NCBI RefSeq assembly: GCF_000092425.1
Contig: NC_014221.1
Location: 1,121,001-1,185,000 of the forward strand
Origin: Truepera radiovictrix DSM 17093
Lineage (GTDB): Bacteria; Deinococcota; Deinococci; Deinococcales; Trueperaceae
Reading direction: 5' to 3'
DNA length: 64,000 nucleotides
Part shown: positions 50,197 to 57,491 of the stretch, piece by piece
How positions within the stretch are numbered: the first letter of the stretch is position 1
How the letters are laid out: each line of letters opens with the position of its first letter
Translations under genes and position numbers: made by a program
Notes under the pieces: generated by a model
Database searches by the model: none
What the model was told of the DNA's origin: nothing
The model's input: only the letters and a program-made list of their open reading frames with translations

Positions 50197-51348
50197 CTAC
50201 CGGACCGACAACCGCACCCGCTGCACCCCATTAAACTCGTACCCCGCCGGGTTCCAGCCCGCGCCCTCTAGCGGCTGCACGTTGCCCGCGCTGTCGCCCG
50301 CGCGCACCCACAGCTCGCGCTCGCCCGCTTCCAGGGTCAGGGTCAGCGACCAGGGCCGCCACGCGTAGGGGCTGGCGGCACCCTCCAGTTCGGCGCGCTG
50401 CCAGCTCGAGCCGCCGTCGTGGGAGACCTCGACGAACTCGAGCGCGCTGCGCCCGTCCGTCCACGCGACACCCCGCAGGGTCACCGGCCCCGCGCGCAAC
50501 GTTTCACCGACCAGCGGCTCCCAGAGGAGGCTTTTGACGCCCATGCGCCAGCTCGGGCGGCTGTTCTCCGAGGTGGGCTCGAACGCCTCACCGGGGGCGA
50601 GCGGGGTGAGGGGCAGCCGGTAGCGCGCCGTCTGGTAAAAACCGTCCGTCGTTTCGGCGTCCAGGCTGATGTGGGTCAGCCACTTGACGTTGTTGACGCC
50701 GAAGTAGCCGGGGACCACGAGGCGCACCGGCCCGCCGTGGAGCGCACTGAGCGGTTCGCCGTTTAGCGTCGTGGCGAGGAGCGCCGTGTCCAAAACGTCC
50801 GCTAAAGGCACGCTGCGTTCAAAAGGCGGCAGGTCCGGTTCGTGCGCCTCCCCGGCGCCGCGCGCCGTGAGGTAGCGCGCCCCCTTCGGGATACCCAGCG
50901 GGCTAAGCACGTCTGCCAGCCGCACCCCGCCGAAGACCACGTTGGCCACCGCGCCGTCTTGCCACTGCGCGCCGCTGACGGGGCTCGCGCGGCCGTACTG
51001 CGCGCGCGAGTTGCCCGCGCACTGAAGCACCATCTCGGTTTCAACCAGGGGGTAGCGCTTTAGCTCGGTGACCTCGAGCGTTACCGAACGCGTCCCGCGG
51101 AGCTCGAGCCGCCACGGCCCCGCCGCCGCTGCCGCCGAGAAGCTGCCCGCGAGGTCTTGGTTGTTGCGGACGTAGAGCAGCGCCGTGGGCGTGACGCGGT
51201 GTTGGCGCAGCAGCGAAAGGGGGGTTTCGCACTGCAGCGGGGCGCGAACGTGCAGGGTGAGCCAGGGGGTTTTGCCGGCGATGCCTGTAGTAGGCGCAGC
51301 CGTGGCTTCGGGTGCGGGTGCCTCGAGCGTCTCTTGTGGGGTTGGCAT
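50197..51348 (-). CDS. Sulfite-oxidase-family molybdoenzyme
   Basis: A 383-residue protein: molybdopterin domain with the molybdenum-ligand Cys in VLQCAGNSRAQYG, GGPVRLVVPGYFGVNNVKW, and a C-terminal immunoglobulin-like dimerisation domain (GVAWTDGRSALEFVEVSHDGG). No heme domain and no convincing signal peptide. It probably oxidises sulfite to sulfate. ATG 51348 has GGGAG upstream. Divergent from the Rrf2 regulator, which may control it. Confidence 0.88.
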   Translation of the reverse strand: MPTPQETLEAPAPEATAAPTTGIAGKTPWLTLHVRAPLQCETPLSLLRQHRVTPTALLYVRNNQDLAGSFSAAAAAGPWRLELRGTRSVTLEVTELKRYPLVETEMVLQCAGNSRAQYGRASPVSGAQWQDGAVANVVFGGVRLADVLSPLGIPKGARYLTARGAGEAHEPDLPPFERSVPLADVLDTALLATTLNGEPLSALHGGPVRLVVPGYFGVNNVKWLTHISLDAETTDGFYQTARYRLPLTPLAPGEAFEPTSENSRPSWRMGVKSLLWEPLVGETLRAGPVTLRGVAWTDGRSALEFVEVSHDGGSSWQRAELEGAASPYAWRPWSLTLTLEAGERELWVRAGDSAGNVQPLEGAGWNPAGYEFNGVQRVRLSVR

Positions 51349-51474
51349 GGCGTCTCCCAAGGGGGCCACCGGTGTGGTGAGCGTGGCGGCGCTGCCGCTC
51401 AGCCTACAGGCGTTGGCGCACATGTCGAGGGTCCAGGGCACATTTTAGGCTACTGACCTGCTAGACTAAACGCG

Positions 51475-51915
51475 ATGATCTCGCTCACGCAAAAGGCGAA
51501 GTACGCCCTTAAAGCGCTCGTGTTCCTCGCCAAAGCGTACGGTAAAGGGCCCGTGCTGATCGCTAACATCGCCGAGTCGGAGGGGATCTCCCAGAAGTTT
51601 TTGGAGCTCATCTTGCTAGAGCTGAAAAACCACGGCATCTTACAGTCCAAAAAGGGGCGGGGTGGCGGCTACTGGCTCAACCGTCCGCCGGAGGAGATCT
51701 ATCTAGGCCACGTCATCCGCATCTTCGAGGGGGCCTTGGCGCCCTTGCCCTGCGCCAGCAAGCGCTACTACAGCCGCTGCGAGGAGTGCGCCGACGAGGC
51801 GACCTGTGAGGTGAGGGCGGTGATGCTCGAGGTGAAAAAGGCGACGCTCGGTGTGCTCGACACCACCTCGCTCAAAGACACCCTCGCTTACGGTCAACCG
51901 GTTCCGCTCCGTTGA
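51475..51915 (+). CDS. Rrf2-family transcriptional regulator
   Basis: A 146-residue winged-helix regulator (ISLTQKAKYALKALVFLA; recognition helix EGISQKFLELILLELKN). The C-terminal half has four cysteines (LPCASKR, RCEEC, EATCEV), enough for an Fe-S cluster as in IscR or NsrR. TAGACT 7 nt before ATG suggests leaderless transcription. Position between sulfite oxidase and SsuD suggests a sulfur-responsive role (inference). Confidence 0.9.
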   Translation: MISLTQKAKYALKALVFLAKAYGKGPVLIANIAESEGISQKFLELILLELKNHGILQSKKGRGGGYWLNRPPEEIYLGHVIRIFEGALAPLPCASKRYYSRCEECADEATCEVRAVMLEVKKATLGVLDTTSLKDTLAYGQPVPLR

Positions 51916-52072
51916 GCTGCTGCGGGCATGCCCCTGGTCACCGAGCGCGCGGTAGCTCCCGCGCTGCTACGGGTGTGCCTTCTCACCGTCATTGCACCTC
52001 CGCCTTACCCGCGCCGTTTGTCGCCCTGCATCGCGGGCGCGCCGCCCTACCCGAGGGGTGACGGTCGGAGCT

Positions 52073-52120
52073 GTGTACTTGTGTACTCAACTGTCAAGGT
52101 GTAGGCTAGGGCAAACCACG
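52073..52120 (+). promoter_or_regulatory. Candidate promoter and direct repeat before the monooxygenase gene
   Basis: GTGTACTT-GTGTACTC (52073-52088) is a tandem 8-bp repeat overlapping TTGTGT; 17 nt on is TAGGCT, giving a plausible promoter with a regulator site. The rest of the 51916-52176 gap shows no reading frame. Confidence 0.4.
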
Positions 52121-52176
52121 TGTAGGTGGCAACGTGCGCCCGCGCGACGGGTGCGGCAGAGGAGGCTGCTATACAG

Positions 52177-53286
52177 ATGCCCGAAGACCTCGACTTTTTG
52201 TGGTTCTGTCAACTCTCCCGTGACGGCGAGTTCGTCGGCACCAAAACGCTCCCGCCGCGAAAGCCGACGCTCGAGTACCTCTCGAGCATTGTCGAGACGG
52301 CGGCGGAGGCGGGTTTCTCAAGCCTCCTGACGGCGACCAACTACCACCACGAGTTAGAGACCTGGACGGCCTCGATCGCCACCCTCGCCCGCACCCGCGG
52401 CGCGGGCCTCCTCATCGCCGCGCGCCCCGGCATGTTCCACCCCGCCAAGTTCGCCAAAATGGCGGCGACGGCGCAGAACCTCTTCCCGGGGCGGGTGCGC
52501 ATCAACATCGTCACCGGTTCGTCGCCGGCTGAAAACGTGATGTACGGCGACTTCGCCTCGCACGCGCGGCGCTACGAGCGTACCCGCGAGTTTATGCTGC
52601 TCTTGCGCCGGCTCTGGACGGAGACGCCGGTCACGCACAAGACCGACCTCTACCAGATGGAGAACACCGTTTTAGAGCCCAAACCCGTGCAGCCGATCCC
52701 GCTCTACTTCGGCGGCGCGAGCGACGCCGCGCAGCGCATCGCCGCCGAACTCGCCGACGTCTACCTCATGTGGGGCGACCGCTACGAGGCCATCGAGGAG
52801 CGCCTTCAGCGGATGAAGGCGCTCGAGGCCGAGTACGGCCGCACGCTCCGCTACGGCCTGCGCACCCACGTGATCGTCCGTGAAACGGAGGCCGAAGCGT
52901 GGGCGGCGGCCGAGCGCATGATCTCGCGCATCGACCCCGAGGTGCGCCGCGCCTTTCTCGAGTCCTACAAGCACGTCGATTCGGTCGGGCAGCGCCGGCA
53001 GATCGAGATGGGGCTCGCGCAAGACCTGCTCGTCGAGCCGAACCTGTGGGCCGGCATCGGGCTCGCGCGTAGCGGCGTCGGCGTCGCGATCGTCGGCGAC
53101 CCCGAGCAGGTCGCGGCGAAGCTGCGCAGCTATCAGCGTCTGGGGATTGATACGTTTATCCTCTCCAACTACCCCCACCTCGAGGAGGCGCGGCGTTTCG
53201 GCGAACTCGTCATGCCGCTCTTTCGCGCTCAGCCCCGCGAAAAAGAGCGGGTCATCCACACGGACAAGGTGGCGCCGGCGGCGTAA
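52177..53286 (+). CDS. LLM-class flavin monooxygenase, SsuD-like
   Basis: A 369-residue FMNH2-dependent enzyme of the alkanesulfonate monooxygenase type: LDFLWFCQLSRDGEF, AARPGMFHPAKFAKMAAT, GRVRINIVTGSSP and YFGGASDAAQRIAAELAD. SsuD releases sulfite from sulfonates, which the sulfite-oxidase-type neighbour could remove. No ssuE reductase or transporter is adjacent. ATG 52177 is chosen because conserved residues begin here; GAGGAGG lies 12-13 nt upstream. Confidence 0.9.
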   Translation: MPEDLDFLWFCQLSRDGEFVGTKTLPPRKPTLEYLSSIVETAAEAGFSSLLTATNYHHELETWTASIATLARTRGAGLLIAARPGMFHPAKFAKMAATAQNLFPGRVRINIVTGSSPAENVMYGDFASHARRYERTREFMLLLRRLWTETPVTHKTDLYQMENTVLEPKPVQPIPLYFGGASDAAQRIAAELADVYLMWGDRYEAIEERLQRMKALEAEYGRTLRYGLRTHVIVRETEAEAWAAAERMISRIDPEVRRAFLESYKHVDSVGQRRQIEMGLAQDLLVEPNLWAGIGLARSGVGVAIVGDPEQVAAKLRSYQRLGIDTFILSNYPHLEEARRFGELVMPLFRAQPREKERVIHTDKVAPAA

Positions 53287-53324
53287 GGCCTACGTCGATG
53301 ACGTCAATAGGGTGCGCGACCGGG

Positions 53325-53366
53325 CAACGCAGCATCCGCGGGGGTATCCCCGCGGACGTTGCGTTG
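53325..53366. repeat. Long imperfect inverted repeat
   Basis: CAACGCA (53325-53331) pairs with TGCGTTG (53360-53366) and TCCGCGGGG (53335-53343) with CCCCGCGGA (53348-53356), around a GTAT loop with a 3x3 internal loop. About 19 bp of stem, no T-run on either side. It may terminate the upstream gene or be a REP-like element. Confidence 0.6.
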
Positions 53367-53420
53367 TAGAAAACCCCGCTGCACCACGAAGCACCCTTTA
53401 AGATCGCTTACAATCGAGTT

Positions 53421-55130
53421 ATGAACCGCAGTAACGTTACCCTTCAGCGGCTACGCGAGCTGTACGTGGAGGGTGAAAACGACGTTATTGTGAAGCTCCT
53501 GACGGCCAAGCGAACCCTGACCCCACGGGAGAGCGTCTACCTCGTGTCGGCGTTTATCAATATCGATAACGACGCCGCTGCCATTCGCTATATCAACGAG
53601 GCGCTGCCTCGAGCCGAGGGGGCGGACAAGGCCGACCTGATCGCCTTAAGCGCTCTTATCGCCTCCGTCAGGGGTGACGAAGACGGTTATTTGCGGCTCT
53701 CCAGGGAGGCGGTGGCGGTTCATGCCACGCCGCTCGCGCTGCATCACCTCGGTCTGGCGCTCCCCGATGTGCGCGAAGGCATCCGCATCCTTCAAGGGGC
53801 TCTGCGCGCGGCCGAAGAGGCGGCTGACGCCTATGCAGAGGCGCGTAGCGCCTACGCCCTCGCCCTCTCGTACCTGCGCATCGGCAGCTTTCGAGAATCG
53901 CTCGGCTGGTCGCACTTCGCCTACACGCGCACCGCGCACCCCGTTTTGAGGCTCGTGGTCCTCAACCTGCGCGCTTACACAAAAATTCTCGTCGAGTCTA
54001 CAGAGGGGCTCGAGGCGCTCCTCAAGGGGACGCTCGACGCGACGGAAAAGACCGCCTACGCCTTTCAGCGAAGGCAGACCCTGACGACGCTCGCCGACCT
54101 CTACCAAGCACAAGGGCGTTACAAAGAGGCACTTGCGCTCTACGAAACCGCGCTAGAGCAGGCGCCGCGCCACCTCTGGGCGATGCTCACTTACGGATGC
54201 GTCAAAGCGCTCCGTGCGCTCGGCCGCCAAAGAGAGGCCGAGGAGCTTGCTGAGACAGCCGTCTCGGTGACCCGAAACTTAGCTTTGTACTACCAAGACT
54301 ACGCTATGTTGGTGTTGGGCGTGTCGCGCTGGCCCTCTGAGGCGGGCGTTCGCTTGTTGGATGAGGTGTATCCGAGGTTGAGTGACATCGTGCTCACGTC
54401 CGAGGCGACGTTCTATCTCGCGGCAGCGGAACAGCTGGGCATGAAGCTGCAAAGAAGCTATGTCGCGCTGGCGCGAGAGCTGCGGCGGCCCCTCACCACG
54501 ACGGGGTTGCGGCTCCTCGCGGGAGAGGCCCTGCCTTACCTCGAGCCGCTATTTGTGGAGGAGCATGCGCTGCGCGTGCACGTTTTAGGTACCTTGGAGG
54601 TCTACCAGCGGGGCAACTTCGTGCGGGTGCGGCAGCGCACCGCAGAGCTGCTCGCACTCCTCCTGCAAGAACCGCGGGGCTACACCGCCGAGGCGCTCAG
54701 CGAAGCGCTCTACGGCACCCTGCAGCTCTCGGCGCTGAGAGTCGAGCTGCACCGCCTCCGCAAAGACCTCGGGCTGACGGTTCACACCCAACCCTACCGC
54801 TTGGGGACGCCGTTGTGGGCGGACGTACTCGAGGTCGGCCAAGCCCTTAATGAGGGGCGCGTCAAAGACGCCGTCGCCCTCTACCGCGGTCCGCTGTTGC
54901 CCACTTCGACCTCTCCGGGGATTACCGAGCTGCGCCGCGGGCTCGAGGCCGAACTCCAGGGGGCGGTGCTCGCCGCGGAGGACGTAGAGCTGTTGTGGTC
55001 GCTCGCGCAGATCATGCCCTACGACCTCGAGCTGTGGGAGGCGCTCAGGGAGAGGCTCCCCAAAAACGACCCTCGCCGCAAGGTGGCGGCGGGTAGAAGC
55101 ACGCGCGTTCGGCACGAGCTCGAGCTTTGA
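53421..55130 (+). CDS. TPR-domain transcriptional regulator with SARP-like C terminus
   Basis: A 569-residue protein. Residues ~20-370 form TPR-like helical repeats (clearest at QRRQTLTTLADLYQAQGRYKEALALYETALEQAP). From ~382 a winged helix of the OmpR/SARP type follows (LRVHVLGTLEVYQRGNFVRV, then RQRTAELLALLLQEPRG and LRVELHRLRKDLG), then a BTAD-like helical segment (about 465-530, GRVKDAVALYRGPLLP, ELRRGLEAELQ). SARPs have this DNA-binding plus BTAD pair at the N terminus; here it is C-terminal with a TPR sensor in front. TACAAT 6 nt before ATG: leaderless. It faces a tiny secreted-peptide gene tail to tail, next to a phased operator array. Confidence 0.85.
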   Translation: MNRSNVTLQRLRELYVEGENDVIVKLLTAKRTLTPRESVYLVSAFINIDNDAAAIRYINEALPRAEGADKADLIALSALIASVRGDEDGYLRLSREAVAVHATPLALHHLGLALPDVREGIRILQGALRAAEEAADAYAEARSAYALALSYLRIGSFRESLGWSHFAYTRTAHPVLRLVVLNLRAYTKILVESTEGLEALLKGTLDATEKTAYAFQRRQTLTTLADLYQAQGRYKEALALYETALEQAPRHLWAMLTYGCVKALRALGRQREAEELAETAVSVTRNLALYYQDYAMLVLGVSRWPSEAGVRLLDEVYPRLSDIVLTSEATFYLAAAEQLGMKLQRSYVALARELRRPLTTTGLRLLAGEALPYLEPLFVEEHALRVHVLGTLEVYQRGNFVRVRQRTAELLALLLQEPRGYTAEALSEALYGTLQLSALRVELHRLRKDLGLTVHTQPYRLGTPLWADVLEVGQALNEGRVKDAVALYRGPLLPTSTSPGITELRRGLEAELQGAVLAAEDVELLWSLAQIMPYDLELWEALRERLPKNDPRRKVAAGRSTRVRHELEL

Positions 55131-55131
55131 C

Positions 55132-55266
55132 TCACCTCAGCAGGGCGTCTTGAATAGGGTTTGGGCACGCGACTCTTCCCGAACCTTTGACCGTCCCGTT
55201 GGCCAAGGCGCCAGCACTGCTGACGACGAGAAAGAGCACCACGGCCCACCGTCGCACATTCCGCAT
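55132..55266 (-). CDS. Small secreted peptide precursor
   Basis: A 44-codon gene. The product starts MRNVRRWAVVLFLVVSSAGA and has a classical signal peptide, with likely cleavage after ALA (residue 22), leaving ~22 residues: NGTVKGSGRVACPNPIQDAL then LR, with one cysteine. ATG 55266 has GGGAGG 8 nt upstream, and TACGCT (55294-55289) is a suitable -10 box 16 nt further up, giving a short normal leader. Four GGTAAC-like repeats on 11-bp spacing lie immediately upstream of that box. The stop lies 1 nt from the regulator's stop. No homologue is known to me; a signal or regulator-controlled peptide is inferred. Confidence 0.6.
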   Translation of the reverse strand: MRNVRRWAVVLFLVVSSAGALANGTVKGSGRVACPNPIQDALLR

Positions 55267-55304
55267 CCCCACATCCTCCCTGCTTTGCAGCGTATGAGGA
55301 CCAC

Positions 55305-55379
55305 GTTACCCGCGCGTTACCTCGGCGTTACCTGCGCGTTACTGGTCTGATCCTGCCCCTCGGGTAAGGGGGAGGTAAT
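55305..55379. promoter_or_regulatory. Phased GTTACC operator array
   Basis: GTTACC occurs at 55305, 55316 and 55327 and GTTACT at 55338, exactly 11 bp apart. Opposite-strand copies GGTAAG at 55363 and GGTAAT at 55374 are also 11 bp apart. Read on the minus strand, the last repeat ends 10 nt before the -10 box of the small peptide gene. Direct repeats on 11-bp spacing just ahead of a -10 box are the known layout of SARP-regulated promoters, matching the SARP-like regulator next door. Confidence 0.7.
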
Positions 55380-55586
55380 CGGGGGGCGCTAAGGTGGCGG
55401 TGGCTTGACAAGCCTAGTGGGGGTAAAGAGTAGACTTCTCGGTTCGGCTGCTCTGATTCGACCTCACCGCACAGATCATACTCTCTCAGAGGAGGCTATT
55501 TTGGATTATTTAAATTAAGTAGTTTTTTCGTGCAGCTCTCCTAACCATAGGCGCTTGTGAAATAAGCTGGAAAGAGAGGCGAAGAA

Positions 55587-57236
55587 ATGCGGTTGAAGTG
55601 GGAGTCACTTGCGAGAGCGGTTTTTTGGACTATTGGAGTGCTGGTTCTGAATGCGTGTAGTAGCGGAATTCAACAAGATCCACCTGCCGGCGAACCGGGC
55701 CTTGAACTCTCAACTCAGGCAGCTACTTCTCATAACGTCCCCAACTCGGCAAGCGACGCAGAAGAATGGAACGGCGTGACCTACACTATGAGCCCTGTTT
55801 TGGAACTTGGTTACAAGGACCAGTCAACTGGGCTTGCACAGACGACGGGGGTGCGTTTTAGTGGAGTCAGCATACCGCGAGGGGCCACGATAACCTCTGC
55901 TTACATCGACTTCACAGCCGTAACTAGCCAGTCAGATGCGACCTCGCTGCGGATCCATGGCCAAAATGTCGGTAGCGGCGGACCGTTTGTGGAGGGTGCG
56001 AGTAACGGCGTCACGGGACGCGTGAAGACCTCCAACAGTGTCACCTGGTCACCGGAGCCCTGGACTGGTGGTTTCAAGTACTCTACCCCAAACCTTGCCC
56101 CCATAGTCAGAGAAATCACTAGCCGGTCAGACTGGGTTCAAGGGGCAGCGATGGTCTTCATCATTAAAGGTACGGGGCAGCGCAAAGCTCACGCGTTTGA
56201 TGCTGGCAACAACTTGCAGCCTGTGTTAAGAGTGACTTACCAAACCTCATTGCGCACCTGTTTGCCAAGTAAACCAACTGAAGTGCTGAGCGGAGTGTAC
56301 AATTCTAGCCTCAAACGTACGGGTAATGGCGAGACTGCCTTAAGCATCAATGCGGTCAGTGCTAAAATTGCTCCTGTATTTACAGAGCTTGGCCCTTTAG
56401 CAAGGTTGCGGTACTACAAATCGCTTTGCTTGAGCGGCGGGGTCTATACGCTTAATGAGGCGGCGGATCCTGAAGTCAAAGGAGATGACTCAAGCTGGGA
56501 AAAAGTCTTTCACCGAGGCACTGTGGGCGTGGAGTTCTGGGATTCACCGAGCACCGTGATCGAGCAGGTCGCAATAGAACTGTCTGGTGATGGCATCTCG
56601 CCACGAGGTTACAAAAACCATAACTGGTTGATTCGAGACTCTTACATTAGACACGCGGGCGATGATGGTGTTGAGAACGATTGGATGACGTCCGGAACCA
56701 TCGACGGCGTACTTATTGATTGGGCCTATACAGGCATTTCCTGTAGAGCTGGTGAGAGCCAAAGGAACGACTTGTCCAGTATCACCCCCGGTACGATAAC
56801 GATCAAAAATAGCCTCATCCGCCTTAGGAAACAGAAGTGGGGTTACAATAACGCAACTAATTTGCACAATCATTTGTTCAAGTGGGAACAGGATCAACCG
56901 GATAAAGGCTACGTCGCCAAGAAGGGGTGTAAGTTAAGGCTCATAAACAACGTGTTTATGGTCGACCAGAATGCGGGTTATTTGGATCCAGCTCAAAATC
57001 CCAAAGTCAACTATGGGCAGGTGCTCGTCGAAAGTAGCAACAACATCCTGATTTGGAGTGGACCAGAAAGCGCTTTGCCGAATAGTTATAAACAAGCCAA
57101 TCTACCGTCGGGTTTTACGCTCAAAATGGGATCTGAAGGCGCAAGCATTTGGAACACGCGTCGTAACCAGTGGTTTGATTACTACAAGCAGTTCGGCCTC
57201 TTCCAGAATTACAGAACGTTTCAAAAGCTCTATTAG
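55587..57236 (+). CDS. Secreted lipoprotein with beta-rich N domain and right-handed beta-helix-like C domain
   Basis: A 549-residue protein with a lipobox (VLNACSS, Cys24), so anchored after export. Residues ~50-230 resemble the DNRLRE-like beta domains of surface proteins (IPRGATITSAYIDFTA, IKGTGQRKAHAFDAG, LQPVLRVTYQ). The second half (about 290-500) has repetitive strands (WLIRDSYIRHAGDDGVENDW, GVLIDWAYTGISC) as in pectate-lyase-like beta helices; carbohydrate binding or cleavage is a guess. GC is clearly lower than the genome, as is its upstream region from about 55440, suggesting transfer. GAAAGAGAGG precedes ATG. Confidence 0.7.
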   Translation: MRLKWESLARAVFWTIGVLVLNACSSGIQQDPPAGEPGLELSTQAATSHNVPNSASDAEEWNGVTYTMSPVLELGYKDQSTGLAQTTGVRFSGVSIPRGATITSAYIDFTAVTSQSDATSLRIHGQNVGSGGPFVEGASNGVTGRVKTSNSVTWSPEPWTGGFKYSTPNLAPIVREITSRSDWVQGAAMVFIIKGTGQRKAHAFDAGNNLQPVLRVTYQTSLRTCLPSKPTEVLSGVYNSSLKRTGNGETALSINAVSAKIAPVFTELGPLARLRYYKSLCLSGGVYTLNEAADPEVKGDDSSWEKVFHRGTVGVEFWDSPSTVIEQVAIELSGDGISPRGYKNHNWLIRDSYIRHAGDDGVENDWMTSGTIDGVLIDWAYTGISCRAGESQRNDLSSITPGTITIKNSLIRLRKQKWGYNNATNLHNHLFKWEQDQPDKGYVAKKGCKLRLINNVFMVDQNAGYLDPAQNPKVNYGQVLVESSNNILIWSGPESALPNSYKQANLPSGFTLKMGSEGASIWNTRRNQWFDYYKQFGLFQNYRTFQKLY

Positions 57237-57250
57237 TGACCACACAAGAA

Positions 57251-57286
57251 GACCCCCCTGGCAGGTTTATGCTGCCAGGGGTCTTT
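57251..57286 (+). terminator. Terminator of the lipoprotein gene
   Basis: Strong stem GACCCC..CTGGCAG / CTGCCAGGGGTC (57251-57264 with 57272-57283, two extra C in the 5' arm), then TTT. The 57287-57491 stretch behind it shows no gene and is still AT-rich. Confidence 0.85.
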
Positions 57287-57491
57287 GAGTTTAGCAGATA
57301 GCGCAAGTGCTTTTGCTTAAAGAGTACATTCCTACATGCGCAACAATCTGCTTCGAGCGTACCGGACTGCTGAAATATTGTGCGGTTGTCTTTACCTCAA
57401 CTCTCACGCGGTGTGATCGACCGCGGCTGCTCACAGAGAAGACGCTTTGTGTCTCTTTCACCCTGAGTAGGTAGTAACAATATGACAGAAT

